From Ipomoea triloba (lineage: Eukaryota > Streptophyta > Magnoliopsida > Solanales > Convolvulaceae), in NCBI RefSeq assembly GCF_003576645.1, contig NC_044916.1, positions 965,443-1,029,442 of the forward strand: a DNA stretch of 64,000 bases, read 5' to 3'. Shown one piece after another: positions 11,805 to 23,164 of this stretch (positions are counted from its first letter, which is position 1; each line of letters starts with the position of its first letter). A program made the translations under genes and the position numbers. The notes below the pieces were generated by a model. The model saw only the letters and a program-made list of their open reading frames with translations, was not told the origin of the DNA and did no database searches.

Positions 11805-12229
11805 GAGAGCTATGCCACCTTCAAAGCTTTCCCAGGACGATAAAGACCGTAGACCTGATTTAATGGTTAAGAGTTTCAGATAATTATTTATTTATATTTC
11901 TAAAATATTTGTAATTTTACATTCACTTGTATTATATATTCATTACTTACTCGTGAATTAATTAGTATTATCTCGTTAAAATAAAAATTTATTGTCACAT
12001 GAAACTAGTTCAATAGATTCGACTTATTACCTAAAAGCCTTGTTTGAACAGTAACAGTGTGTCCGTGTGAGAGTTTATCCGAGGTGATGAAGACCTATTG
12101 TGCATAGAGTTTACATGCAAGGGTGAGAACCCTACTGACTAACGGAGTGACTTGCAATTTACCTCCTTCAACCACCCTGGGCATGAATTTAGAGTGCTTA
12201 GAATTAATTTAGCATAACCTGGAAAACCT

Positions 12230-12230
12230 A

Positions 12231-12261
<31 letters not shown>
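12230..12261. repeat. Compound (TA)n(CA)n microsatellite
   Basis: A run of TA dinucleotides passes directly into CA dinucleotides at about 12232-12260. Simple sequence repeat. Confidence 0.8.
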
Positions 12262-12274
12262 AGTTCAAATCATG

Positions 12275-12500
12275 TCAGGCCGTGCCGCCGGAGCGGATTG
12301 CACCATTAGATATGCATAAATGCAGTATACAATATTAAAAAAACGTACCACAGTGAATGCACCAATGCATCACACACTAAAAAAATACACTACACCTAGT
12401 GGTGCATTTTTGAACATTTTATAATGCATTTATGCGTATCTAATAATACGTGACTACACGGTCGCATGGGAAACACTGCTCGCACCGGAACTTTGTAAAC
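12275..12500. mobile_element. MITE-like element with ~20-bp subterminal inverted repeats
   Basis: TTAGATATGCATAAATGCA (about 12306-12324) is matched in inverted orientation by TGCATTTATGCGTATCTAA (about 12425-12443), around an AT-rich core without an ORF. Outer flanks GCCGGAGCGG and CGCACCGGAAC may be part of longer terminal repeats. No clean target duplication found. Confidence 0.5.
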
Positions 12501-14930
12501 AAAAGCTGTGGGGGCTTAGTAACATAATGAGTTGGACTCCCATCAAAAGACAAGTAACGGGTACAACAACATTGTAATGTGCGATATTATATCACAAAGA
12601 AAAATTAATGGATCTGAGCATGACGTGGAAACGCAGCATTGCTTGCATTAATGTGGGCGTATGAGAGTCCTTGCATGGGGAGCGGTATTAATTAATACTA
12701 ACATTTATGGATTTAATTGAAGTAATTAAATTGGGAGGTTTCAGATGGATGGAGAGTAATACTATTTATCAATGAATGAAGACTTGAAGAGTACTGAAGA
12801 CTAGACTGCACGGATAATATAATAATAATTGTTATAAATTGAAGAAGCAGCAGAGTACACTTGGGTAGAGCAATTCCATACGCAAAGCCGTGCCAGTGCA
12901 CTGTATGCTAATGTACAGCTTTCTTGATTCATGACTCCACCTTTTTTTGAAAACTATTCATGACTCCACCTTAATATATATAGCGGGTGGAACTCATTTT
13001 ATGTGTTTGATTCGATTAAGATAAAATTTAAAAAGTATTATAGGTAAGAACAACAACGTTAGTGATGAATTTTTTTTATTTTTTATTTTATTTTTATAGT
13101 GCCAACAAGAAGAGATAAAATAGGAAGGAGTAGGAAAAAAAAAAGCAGTGTTTATGCGCCGCCATATAGTCACGACGCAATGGCCTTCACGCGCAAATTG
13201 CACGTTTCTTTCTCATATTTGCCCAATTAATGGGTCCCATTAGAACTTTTTTTTTTTTTTTTTGCATGAGAAAAATACTTCAAAAACCATCATTCCCATT
13301 TGTTTAAAAACCAATCTCAAGTTTTTTTCTCCTGAAAAACTTTTCTAAAATATACAAAAGCGGTTGCCTTAAGAACTTTTTTAGTCGACGTGTTGGGCGG
13401 AGGCCGAGGGTGGGCCAAGTTTTGCAATTCGTAGTTAAGAGATTGTTGGGCGAATGCCAGTGAAAGGGGGTCAAGTCCAGTATCCTTGCTCCCACACTCT
13501 CGTTGATGAGACTCGATCCTTAGTCTTTCTTACCAAATTTTACTCATGTGACCAATTGAGCTGTTCATACAGAACACTTATTTTCGAATTTTGAGTTTGT
13601 TCAACCTTTTGAGAGAAGAAGGACAATTATTGAATAACGGTTCTATGGAGTAAAATTAATTTAGCCTACACTTAAATGTGTAATGTATTAAAAAAATATA
13701 TAATAAATTATTTAAGCTTCTCCTCTATGTCACTCCAAAGTCCAAAGCCAAAGGCCCTTTGTTTTTTTGTCTATTTCTTTTGGAGTATTATTGTGGAGGA
13801 TATTGGGAGCAGTAGAGAACTGGTGTGAAAGTTGACAAAATTGACATCAGCTGCCATGTCTTTAGCTTTAGGTATATATAGGTTGTGGTCCACTCGTTTC
13901 GGAAATCAAGGCCGGGAATTGAAGGTGGCCTTCTTGATTCTCTGCATTAAAATACGTTTTTTTTTTTTAGCTATGCATTAAAATACCTTCTTTAGTTGAA
14001 TATAAAAATACTTATAGTATTTACTCTAAAAATATACAATTGTGATGCAGTAAAATATTAGTTTAGAGGTAGGTAGAACATATCTCAGGTATATATAAAC
14101 GCTACGAGTTTGATTCTTGTTAATATTTTTTAGTTGAGTTTATTGTATATGATCTTTTTAGTGCGAATATTATAACGTAACTTCAAACAACATTTAATAC
14201 AATGAGTTGTTAAGACTTTGTTTTTTGTTTTTTGTTTTTATAACTTTAAACAACATTTAATACAATGAATAATACATTAATACTATCCTTGCCTTTCATT
14301 TTTTACTTAATTTTTTTTCACTCTCGATCCGTGTAATTAATTCAGAAAAAGGGTAGACCACATATTTTAAAGAATTTTTAAGGAAAGCAATATGGGGTAC
14401 ACTACTTATTTTTATTTATTTTTAATGTGTGGTATGATTGTCTCGGGCACGTAAAAATAAGTATTATATAATTCGGTATAATTAAAATAACATGCATGTT
14501 TATATATGATTCAAAAGGAATTAATGCTAATCCACATTATAAAAATTGTGCAAATTTTATTCATTTTCCTTAGGTGATGCCAATAAATTTTATCGTATTT
14601 GACAAAGTTTCCCTATTCCTATGCATTCATGTAATCTGTTCATCATGGGGCCAATGGTTCCTTCGTTCTTTGGTCTCTCTTTTAAACTTTCTAGGACGGA
14701 ACCAAGTACAACTGCAAATCGCTTTGAAATCAATGAAACATCACGTGTATATATGGAGAACAATTAAAGGTGAAACGTCGGCAAATCCTAAGCCGCCGTA
14801 GTCACCGGGCGGCCCACAAGTTTTACCCTCCGCTCTCCGCTCAAATCTTTGTAGGGGCCCTTGTTTAAGATTCCACCACCAACCACCATACCAAAAGTTC
14901 ACAGAGTTATGGGTAACTCTAATCAAGATA
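12501..14930. other. Intergenic, AT-rich, no gene seen
   Basis: Only short, low-complexity ORFs. Positions about 13392-13480 contain TGTTGGGCGGAGGCCGAGGG and a second TTGTTGGGCG with GGGTCAAGTCCAG. These match words of the TRIM-like LTRs at 17626/22557 and 48818, so a worn copy of that family lies here. Several poly-T runs (13246-13263, 13958-13968) are present. Confidence 0.5.
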
Positions 14931-14939
14931 GCAAGAGAT

Positions 14940-15560
14940 TCACGCTTGTAGTTACAAGGTCACGAATTTAAATTCTTGCCTCCTTAATATAAGTCGGTCA
15001 GGTATAGACCAGATAACCTAATCTGATTTACTTCTTTGTGGTCCTTGTCGGTTAGGGTCACAAGGCGATATTTACTTACACTTGAAACGGTTGTGGGGTT
15101 TTTCTTGTCGTAAAAAAAAGTCCATAGAGTTATGTCCCAAATGAATAGTTGAGTAGATGAAATATGATTTTCATTCAAAAATTAATATATTTTGATTATT
15201 TTACCATTTTTTGGTCTCGTCACACATGATTTTTCTAGTGCTATTTACCTATTATATGTGGTCATGAATTCAAATCCTTGCCTCATTGGTTTGAGCTGGT
15301 CAACTATAGGTAATATAGGCTGATTTATTTACTTGTGCTCCTTTGTTGGTTAGGGTCGCAATGCGAGATTTACTCACACTCGAAATGGTTGTGAAGTTTC
15401 CCTCGTCGTAAAAAGAAGACCATAGATCAGAGTTATGTTCCAAATAAATAGTCGAGTAGATGAAATATGATTTTCAAACAAGAAACTAATAAATTTTGAT
15501 TATTTTAAATATTTTTTGGTCGAACACGTCACACATAATTTTTCAAATGCAATTTATCTT
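14940..15560. repeat. Tandem pair of ~300-bp SINE-like repeats
   Basis: Two diverged copies (about 14945-15247 and 15248-15560) share the order CAGGTATAGACC-like, GATTTACTTCTTTGTGGTCC, GGTTAGGGTC, TCGTCGTAAAAA, ATAGTTGAGTAGATGAAATA and TTTTGATTATTTTA. Each is preceded by GTCA(C/T)GAATT(T/C)AAATCCTTGCCTC-type sequence resembling a worn pol III B box. Related sequence occurs at about 45060-45260. No ORF. Confidence 0.5.
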
Positions 15561-17625
15561 TTATGTGTGGTTTACAAGCTTTACAGAGGAGGTTTGCACA
15601 ATGCATATACTCAGACATTATTGGTTTTCCTCATAAAAAAATCCACAAAGTTATTACCAAATCTCATTTAAACAAAACAAAACATTTTTTTACACTAATA
15701 TTGTTGATTTCATCTCTTAACTTGCATGATTGGTTGAAAGGGAAAGGAAAAAAAATGATTAAATATTATCCTCCGTATGATTAGGGATATGCATACCAGA
15801 AAAAGGAATGGTACATAATGTGTCGACTACAGATACAGAATTTGAAGGTTATTTTTTGAACCATGATTTATAATGCAAGGTAGTTGCTGGTCCATGAATA
15901 ATTTGCCAAGAATAACACTAAAAAAATTGATCGATGCTTACCTTTAGTTATGATTGAATAAGATTGCTCTGTACATAGGTCAGAAACAAGGTGATAAAAG
16001 TGGATAGGGTAGTCTAAAAAGGAAAAGAAAAAAAAAGAAAAAAAAAAAGAGAAAGAGTGGTGTTGATTGCCGACAAGGTAAATGCCCGTGACAAATGTTT
16101 GGTTACGATGGATTATTTCACAATGATTGAGGAATCTTATCTTGTTTTCAGGTGTTGTGTCAAAATCCAATGGCCATCCGATTTGCAACTAAACAAGGGA
16201 ACTTAGCTTCTTTACATATTTCACATGCATGTATTTACGGATTTAATTGAGTTGAGTTGAGTGTGAATATTTTAAATTAAATTTAAATAGACGCTGTTTA
16301 AGTTAAAAGTTTTGATTAATTGAGTAATTGGTAAGTGAAATACTAATACAATTATTATTGTGGGTGAGATTACTAGATAGTCAAATTTTACTGGCATAAT
16401 CTGAATCGAATTTGGATTAGTCTCATAATAGTGGGGATACCGAAGAGCCAAACTATGCAAATGCAACCTGAGCCTATGTCTTAAGGTGGTGGTGATACGG
16501 AAAGTGAAACTTTGCAAACGTAATTTGACTATCTCATAGTGGTGGGGGTACTGAAGTGTTAAGTTTTGGAAGTGTAACTCGAGCCAAATCTTGAATAGTT
16601 TTACCCTTTCACAGTAGTAAAAATATCAAATGATTCATACTAAAAAGAATGTTTAAGTGATACCTAGATGATGATCTTCCTTCTCCAATTTTTACATTTA
16701 CACATTAATTATTGCAAATTTGATTATCTAAATTAACATTCATCGAATCGAATCAAACTCAAGTAGTTAATGAGTAACGTGGCACGCATATACATAGTAT
16801 TAAATTTTGTGTTTACAAGTTTTAAATTTTCATATGATAGATATTTTTAACAAAGCGAACGATATGATGATTTCAACAGATGTTCTGCATAATAATTAGG
16901 GTATAAAATTGTCACTTAAAAGTAAGCATTTAAAAACAAATAAATATTAATATAATTATATATATTTTTTTATATAGAATTGAATAAATTAAACTTTCTT
17001 TAATTTAAACCTAACCAAAACACATGAAAAGGGCCTTTGGGCCTCTAAGGGATAACCTATTCAATAACGAATCTCACTTAATATCTTTAATTGGTGATTT
17101 TAATGTTGTTTAGTGTAATCAAATGTTTGGATGACTATGAATCTTCCGACCACATAAAATAATGGATAAGACACCTCAACACACACATCAAAATTGTTCG
17201 ATACCTCTTATTCTGATGCCTCCATTCTAAAGTACAGGAAAAGAATGAAAGCATTTTTATCTTATCTAGTAATTGAAAAAAATGATGATGAAAATAGGTT
17301 TTTATTTTAGTTTTTCTCCTCTCGTAGCAATTTCTTTTACGTACTCTGTGTAAGTTTCAATTCTTGCTATAGATTGATTGAGACAAGGATTATTGTGTAA
17401 TTCTTAAAGAGCGACACCGTTTGTGTAAAGCCTACAAAGGCATCGGTGAATTTACTTCTAAAGCAATGATTATTTTAAGACACAGAGTCTTTAAAATAAA
17501 TTCGTATGTTTTACTTTGCAGACAACTGTAAGGTATAGGGTTTGAATCGTACCAAGGACTAAAAAAGTGAGGTATGAGTTTGACTTTATTATATGCACTA
17601 ATGTACAAATATTTGGGGACCTGTC
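15561..17625. other. Intergenic, AT-rich, no gene seen
   Basis: No supported gene. Positions about 16420-16560 hold two or three imperfect ~75-bp repeats with CTCATAGTGGTGGGGGTAC and TTTTGCAAATG-type words. Otherwise AT-rich sequence with short chance ORFs. Confidence 0.4.
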
Positions 17626-17647
17626 TGTTGGACAGGGCCGATAAAGG

Positions 17648-17884
17648 TGTGGAGAAACAGCAAACCAGAGATACAGAATTGAGAGAGAAAGAAGAAGAAG
17701 AAGAAGAATGTCTGTTTATTCAATCCTCAACTGTTCTGCAATCTACATATTTATTACAGCAGGGAGAGGTTGTTAAGAATGGAAAACAGAACAAACAACT
17801 CTTCCAAGTTAGTTACAAGGGGTGGTTAAGCTATGTCAGATGTGCTGCACGTGAGGCCTGATGTAGAGCTGCTGTGTGTTGATA
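17648..17884 (-). repeat. 3' LTR of the Copia element
   Basis: 237 bp, identical to the right LTR except for one extra GAA unit. The pol reading frame runs into it and stops at 17826. Confidence 0.95.
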
Positions 17885-20800
17885 CCCCCCCGCAAGGTGG
17901 AGTGTACATGCTATGTACACCCAACTTGGAAATAAAGTTGCAGAATGTTTTAGGAGCATGAGGCTTGGTGAATACATCAGCCAATTGATTAGTGGTATCA
18001 ACATGTAGCAGCCTTAGAACTTGCTTTTGTAATTTTTCCCTTACTAGGTGACAATCAATCTCGATGTGCTTTGTTCTTTCGTGGAAGACTGGATTTTCAG
18101 CTATGGCTATAGCAGACTTGCTATCACAATATAGTATGGCTGGGGAGTCCACAGGTACCCCTAAGTCTTGCAACAAATAAATCAGCCACTGCAACTCACA
18201 TGCTGCTGATGCAAGGGCTCTATACTCAGCCTCAGAGGAACTCCTGGAGATGGTGATCTGCTTTTTTGACTTCCAAGAAACCAAGGTGGTGTCAAGGAAC
18301 ATACAAAAGCCTGTGATGGATCTTCTAGTGTCCGGGCATGCAGCCCAATCAGAATCAGTGAAGCCCTTGAGCTGTAGGGAAGATGTTGCTGAGAAAAACA
18401 ACCCTTGTCCTGGATTTGCTTTGATGTACCTTAATACCCTGTGAGCTGCCTGCATGTGTATGTCAGTAGGGCAATCTAAAAATTGAGATAATTGTTGAAT
18501 AGCATAGCTGATATCTGGCCTTGTAATAGTCAAATATAACAATTTCCCAACAAGCCTCCTATATTGAGTAGCATCCTCAAGCTTAGTACCACTATTTTTA
18601 CTGAACTTAGTGGATGTAATCATGGGAGTTTTGGCTGGTTTGCAATGCAGGAAGCCTGTCTCTTCAAGTAACTCTAAAGTGTACTTTCTTTGTGACATAC
18701 CAATGCCTTTACTGCTCCTGCCAACTTCTAATCCCAGAAAAAATTTCAATAGACCTAAGTCTTTAATATGAAAAGCATCATTCAAATGATTTTTGATTTG
18801 CTGCACTTGGTGTAGATTAGGACTTGCAATGACCACATCATCAACATAAACGAGTAAGGCTACAAAATCATCTCCCTTACCCCTAGTAAACAAGGAGGAG
18901 TCAGAGACAGCCTGTGTGAAACCCATGCTCAGCAANAGCAATTCATGTGTTAGTTTGATATTCCACTGTCTACTGGCTTGTTTCAAGCCATATAATGACT
19001 CAACTAACTTGCATACCTGACCTGGTTTAGGAGGAGTGAAACCAGGGGGTAACTTCATGTAAACTTCTTCATTTAAATCCCCATGCAAGAAGGCATTATT
19101 CACATCTAGTTGGTGTAGAGTCCACCCCTTGATAGCAGCAATAGCCAATACCACTCTGATTGTTGTTATCTTGGCAACTGGGCTGAAAGTATCCATATAA
19201 TCCAATCCAGGTGTTTGAGTATAACCTTTGGCCACAAGCCTGGCTTTGTACCTCTCAACAGTCCCATCTGCTTTTAGTTTAGTTTTGTAAACCCACTTAC
19301 AACCTATTGGCTCTTTGTTGGGAGGAAGATCAGTGAGTATCCATGTGTTGTTGGACTGCAAGGCAGTAAACTCTGCTTCCATTGCCTTCCTCCAACATTC
19401 TTCCTTAATTGCCTCATTGTAACTCTTTGGATCTTTTGCAGCAAGGGAGTTAACTGCAAAGGCTTTGTATGTGTGTGATAGGTTGCCATAGGATAGAAAT
19501 TTGGAGATATTATGTGGGGATGTATTCTTGACAGCCACATTCTGACAAGTATAATCATTAAGGTAAGCAGGTGTGGTCCTTACCCTAGCTGATCTTCTAG
19601 GCTGGTGAACTGTTGTCACATTTGTATCAGAAACCTCATTTGTCTGACTTGGGACTACATGTTGATCTTCATGTGAATTGTGTTCAGCAGTAGGGATGGA
19701 AATATGGTCATCAATATCTGGATATGATATACTTTCTGATGGCAGCACCAACATATCAGGCTGTTTACTCTGCAACATCTGAAATGGAAACAAATTCTCA
19801 TAAAAGGAAACATCCCTGGACATGAAAACCTCCTTTGTATGAGTGTCAAACAACTTGTACCCTTTTATGCCATTTGCAAATCCCAGAAACACACACTTCC
19901 TAGCTCTTGGTGAGAACTTGCTTCTATGACAGCTAGGAACAGCAGCAAAGGTTAAGCAACCAAACACCCTAAGGTGTTGATATTTTGGCAATTTATCAAA
20001 AAGAATTTGATAAGGGATTTGATTATTCAAGGCTGCTGATGGGAGCCTATTTATTAGATAGACTGCGTGAAGGATGCAGTCTCCCCAAAATTCCTCAGGT
20101 AAACTAGCTTGAAATCTTAAGGCTCTTGCCGTAGAGAGGATATGACCATGTTTTCTCTCAACCACACTGTTTTGTTGAGGGGTGTATGCACATGAAGTTT
20201 GATGTAGTATTCCTTTATGTTGGTAGAACTCATCCATGAGGAATTCTTTCCCATTATCAGATCTTACACATTTTATATTTCTTCCAAATTGAGTGTTAAT
20301 CAGCTCACAAAACCCTTGCATAAGCTGCCTTACTTCACTCTTTTTCCTCATGAGATATACCCAGGTGGCCCTACTGTGATCATCTACTAAGGTCAAGAAG
20401 TATTGATGACCATAAATGGTGGGGACATGATATGGCCCCCATATATCAGCATGTATGAGATCAAAGCATTTATCTGAAACAGAAATACTGGGCTGAAAAG
20501 GCAACCTTCTTTGTTTAGCCATGTGACAACATTCACAAACAGTAGGTTTATCATTACAAACACTATCATCTAAAGTGTGAAGGAATTTTATTTTGCCTTC
20601 AGAGGCATGACCCAACCTAGCATGCCACAAACTACAAGCATTGACAGCAGGTTTATTATGAATGAAAGTAGGGAAAACAAGTTGATAAAGTCCTTTCTTC
20701 AGCTCAGCCATACCAATCATCCTCCCATGGTGTTGATCCTGTATAACACATTGGTTAGCATGGAAGGTTATGTTGCAGTTGGAACCCCTTATGAGTTCAC

Positions 20801-21245
20801 CCAATGAGATCAAATTATAATGGAACATAGGTACACACAGCACATTCTGTAAAACCAAATCTGTGGACAAACGTATAGTTCCAATATGTGAGACTTGTGC
20901 CTTGTGCCCATTAGGTAGATCCACCTGTATTCCCTGAACTTTCTTGCAGATATGTAGTAGATTTACACTACAAACAATGTGGTGTGTAGCACCACTGTCA
21001 ATAATCCACAGAGAACTAGAATCTGTCAAACTATTGCAAGAAATAACTGTTTTACCTTCCATTTGGACATCAGGAATGAAGTTTGCTGCTATAGTGTTGG
21101 CTTGAGGAATAACATCAAGAGGAGTATTACTGGTTTTCTCTCTTTGCATAAACTCCAAGAATCTCTTGTAACTTTCCTGAGTGATAGGTGGATCTGTTTC
21201 TAGAATTCCAGCTTCAGTGGTCTGAACTTGGTTGGCTGATGGCAT
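17826..21245 (-). CDS. pol: Copia pol: protease, integrase, reverse transcriptase, RNase H
   Basis: An open frame of 1139 codons from the ATG at 21245; the same frame is open upstream to about 21390 and includes a zinc knuckle [14 protein letters not shown] (CX2CX4HX4C). Order: aspartic protease ([10 protein letters not shown]), pre-integrase zinc region (LWHARLGH ... CECC), integrase core with D/D/E in [17 protein letters not shown] and [10 protein letters not shown] with [23 protein letters not shown] and catalytic YVDDVVIA, and RNase H with [16 protein letters not shown] and [10 protein letters not shown]. No internal stop is seen. One residue is undefined because base 18936 is n. The frame ends inside the 3' LTR. 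All catalytic residues look intact. Confidence 0.95.
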   Translation of the reverse strand: MPSANQVQTTEAGILETDPPITQESYKRFLEFMQREKTSNTPLDVIPQANTIAANFIPDVQMEGKTVISCNSLTDSSSLWIIDSGATHHIVCSVNLLHICKKVQGIQVDLPNGHKAQVSHIGTIRLSTDLVLQNVLCVPMFHYNLISLGELIRGSNCNITFHANQCVIQDQHHGRMIGMAELKKGLYQLVFPTFIHNKPAVNACSLWHARLGHASEGKIKFLHTLDDSVCNDKPTVCECCHMAKQRRLPFQPSISVSDKCFDLIHADIWGPYHVPTIYGHQYFLTLVDDHSRATWVYLMRKKSEVRQLMQGFCELINTQFGRNIKCVRSDNGKEFLMDEFYQHKGILHQTSCAYTPQQNSVVERKHGHILSTARALRFQASLPEEFWGDCILHAVYLINRLPSAALNNQIPYQILFDKLPKYQHLRVFGCLTFAAVPSCHRSKFSPRARKCVFLGFANGIKGYKLFDTHTKEVFMSRDVSFYENLFPFQMLQSKQPDMLVLPSESISYPDIDDHISIPTAEHNSHEDQHVVPSQTNEVSDTNVTTVHQPRRSARVRTTPAYLNDYTCQNVAVKNTSPHNISKFLSYGNLSHTYKAFAVNSLAAKDPKSYNEAIKEECWRKAMEAEFTALQSNNTWILTDLPPNKEPIGCKWVYKTKLKADGTVERYKARLVAKGYTQTPGLDYMDTFSPVAKITTIRVVLAIAAIKGWTLHQLDVNNAFLHGDLNEEVYMKLPPGFTPPKPGQVCKLVESLYGLKQASRQWNIKLTHELXLLSMGFTQAVSDSSLFTRGKGDDFVALLVYVDDVVIASPNLHQVQQIKNHLNDAFHIKDLGLLKFFLGLEVGRSSKGIGMSQRKYTLELLEETGFLHCKPAKTPMITSTKFSKNSGTKLEDATQYRRLVGKLLYLTITRPDISYAIQQLSQFLDCPTDIHMQAAHRVLRYIKANPGQGLFFSATSSLQLKGFTDSDWAACPDTRRSITGFCMFLDTTLVSWKSKKQITISRSSSEAEYRALASAACELQWLIYLLQDLGVPVDSPAILYCDSKSAIAIAENPVFHERTKHIEIDCHLVREKLQKQVLRLLHVDTTNQLADVFTKPHAPKTFCNFISKLGVHSMYTPPCGGVSTHSSSTSGLTCSTSDIA
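17885..17893 (-). other. Polypurine tract
   Basis: Seven C on the plus strand (GCGGGGGGG in transcript sense) directly adjoin the 3' LTR, the expected site for plus-strand priming. Confidence 0.75.
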
Positions 21246-21381
21246 ATTTCTGTTTCTTGGCTTCCAACCAGGAGGATAGCCATGTTTTTTGTAACACTTT
21301 TCAATGGTATGTCTTGTATATCCACAATAGCTACATACAGGCTTTTGTTTTTGATAGGTGTATGACCTCTTGTTGTCAGAT

Positions 21382-22296
21382 TTAGTAAAAAAAAGCTGTT
21401 GCCCCTGCTAGGTTGTCTCCCAGACTGTTAAAAAAAGCTGTTGCCCCTGCTAGGTTGTCTCCCAGACTGTTCATTCCAATACTGACCTGCCTCTCTTGTT
21501 GTGAGATCATAGCAAAGGCCTCTCCAACATCAGGGAGAGGTTTCATCAACATAATCTGGTTCTTAGTACTGGTGTAGTTTTCATTTAGGCCAATGAGAAA
21601 GGATGACAGCATGTCATTCTCCAGGTGCATTTTGATTTTTTCAGACAACTTGTTCCCACATTCACAGTTCAGAGGGCATTCACAACAAGGAACAGGTCTC
21701 AAAATAAAGAGTTCATCCCATAACAACTTCAATTGTGTAAAGTACTCATTTATGGAAGAATTACCTTGTTTTGTTTGGTAAATCTCAGCCTGGATTTCAG
21801 CGATCCGAAGAACATCTTGTTGGCTGAACCGTTTCTTCAAATCTTTCCACACACCTTCAGCAGTATCAATCCATAGCACACCGCGTCCAACGGTGGGTGA
21901 AACTGCTCTAAGGATCCATGACAGCACCATTGTGTTGCATTGGTCCCAATAGTAGTACCTTGCATCAGTGGTATTTGGAATCACAATTGTTCCGTTCACT
22001 ATGCTCATCTTGTTCTTCGACCTCAGCGCCATCTCCATAGCCCTCGCCCATGGGTGGTAGTTTGACCTCCCTTCTAGCTGAACACTGACCAATTGCAGAG
22101 CCGGGCTCTCATTAGGGTGGAGATAGAGAGGATTTTTGCGATCGTTGGGATCAAAAACTGCTTGATCGACTGCTGGGATCGGGATCGGAATCGGAATAGG
22201 GTTTGGAGGATGATTTGCTGTACCAGCTTGGTTTTCATTCCCACCAAGTTGAGTGGACTGTCGAACCATGTTTATCGCCGGTGAACGCCACGCCAT
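21382..22296 (-). CDS. gag: Copia gag (nucleocapsid precursor), frame broken before the zinc knuckle
   Basis: 304 codons starting [15 protein letters not shown] 22 nt from the LTR end, with the Copia-type gag region [47 protein letters not shown] and [12 protein letters not shown]. It should run on into the zinc knuckle and pol as one polyprotein, but it ends just after a 42-bp tandem duplication (14 residues, [14 protein letters not shown] repeated). In the second copy an A run on the plus strand is 8 long (21387-21394) instead of 7 as in the first copy (21430-21436), which shifts the frame to a stop. This is either a true lesion or a homopolymer read error. Confidence 0.9.
   Translation of the reverse strand: MAWRSPAINMVRQSTQLGGNENQAGTANHPPNPIPIPIPIPAVDQAVFDPNDRKNPLYLHPNESPALQLVSVQLEGRSNYHPWARAMEMALRSKNKMSIVNGTIVIPNTTDARYYYWDQCNTMVLSWILRAVSPTVGRGVLWIDTAEGVWKDLKKRFSQQDVLRIAEIQAEIYQTKQGNSSINEYFTQLKLLWDELFILRPVPCCECPLNCECGNKLSEKIKMHLENDMLSSFLIGLNENYTSTKNQIMLMKPLPDVGEAFAMISQQERQVSIGMNSLGDNLAGATAFFNSLGDNLAGATAFFY
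21388..21471. repeat. 42-bp tandem duplication in gag
   Basis: Two adjacent copies of a 42-bp unit containing GCTGTTGCCCCTGCTAGGTT, differing only in homopolymer length. Each encodes the same 14-residue block. Confidence 0.9.
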
Positions 22297-22305
22297 TGAT
22301 TCAGA

Positions 22306-22317
22306 GCTCTGATACCA
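22306..22317 (-). other. Primer binding site (initiator Met tRNA)
   Basis: TGGTATCAGAGC in transcript sense directly follows the 5' LTR end (ACA at 22318-22320). It is the classic plant Copia PBS and fixes the orientation and LTR boundary. Confidence 0.9.
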
Positions 22318-22551
22318 TGTGGAGAAACAGCAAACCAGAGATACAGAATTGAGAGAGAAAGAAGAAGAAGAAGAATGTCTGTTTATTCAATCCTCAACTG
22401 TTCTGCAATCTACATATTTATTACAGCAGGGAGAGGTTGTTAAGAATGGAAAACAGAACAAACAACTCTTCCAAGTTAGTTACAAGGGGTGGTTAAGCTA
22501 TGTCAGATGTGCTGCACGTGAGGCCTGATGTAGAGCTGCTGTGTGTTGATA
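22318..22551 (-). repeat. 5' LTR of the Copia element
   Basis: 234 bp, matching the left LTR without substitution apart from one missing GAA unit. Followed by the AAAGG target duplication. Confidence 0.95.
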
Positions 22552-22894
22552 AAAGGGGCCACGTCTAGTACCCGGTGGCTAGGGGATTGTTTGGCGGGGG
22601 CCGATAAAGCCCCTAAGGACCAAGTCCAACACACAATCTGTCTCGAACAATGTGATGGCGATCTATAAGTAAAGAAATAAGTTGCGCCTTCACTACCAGT
22701 TATAGCTTTTGCCGTGAGTGATAAGCACTTGATCCTAACCCTGCCCAGCCCATAATTAATTACTTTTTCTATCAATTTTTTTTAAAGCGGCGATGAACCC
22801 TCAAATTTAAATTTCAAATATATAAAAACTGGGTTGCTTTCAACAAGGAATTGAATTATTAATATCAGATTCAGATGTTCCAAACTTTGGTTGC

Positions 22895-23164
22895 TGTTAT
22901 GAATATAATTATTTATATGTGGCCATTATCCCAATTATTGTATTTTTAGATCCATGAAGGGTCAAGTGTCCTTTGGAGTATCGAAGGGTCAAGTTTATTT
23001 CCTATATATAGGTTCATATGTTCATTTGTAAGATAGACTCTCTGAATGATATCAATAATAATCCCTCAGCTCCCTTCTCACCATACTCTTGTTCTGATCT
23101 AATCTTCTCTGATGGTTGCTTGTAATTCTTCTAGTTTGGTGCATTTTCATTTATATTTACAACA
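22895..23164 (+). repeat. 5' LTR of the RWP-RK-carrying element
   Basis: 270 bp, TGTTATGAATATAATTATT ... ATTTACAACA. Has CTATATATAGG as a likely TATA region at about 23003. 269 of 270 bases match the 3' copy. Confidence 0.95.

Larger units (their letters stand above)
17648..22551 (-). mobile_element. Young, nearly intact Ty1/Copia LTR retrotransposon
   Basis: 4904 bp, transcribed right to left. Direct LTRs lie at 17648-17884 and 22318-22551, flanked by the 5-bp target duplication AAAGG (17643-17647, 22552-22556). The LTRs show no substitutions and differ only by one GAA unit in a microsatellite, so insertion is recent. The primer site TGGTATCAGAGC (initiator-Met tRNA) abuts the 5' LTR and a G-rich polypurine tract abuts the 3' LTR. 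In transcript sense the LTR starts TATCAACA and ends CCACA, so the ends are TA...CA rather than the usual TG...CA. Gag and pol are present with all catalytic motifs, but one frame change lies between them. Confidence 0.95.
17626..22741. repeat. TRIM-like solo LTR split by the Copia insertion
   Basis: Left piece 17626-17647 (TGTTGGACAGGGCCGATAAAGG) and right piece 22557 to about 22741 (starts GGCCACGTCTAGTACCCGG, contains TCGAACAATGTGATGGCGAT, ends about GATCCTAACC) line up with the LTR-like repeat at 49065 (TGTTGGGCAGCCCCGATAAA ...) and 48818. The host LTR was therefore present before the Copia element landed in it. Confidence 0.7.

Noticed and set aside
14741..14926. 61-codon ORF near 14.8 kb
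   Set aside because: No domain, no promoter, compositionally like its spacer.
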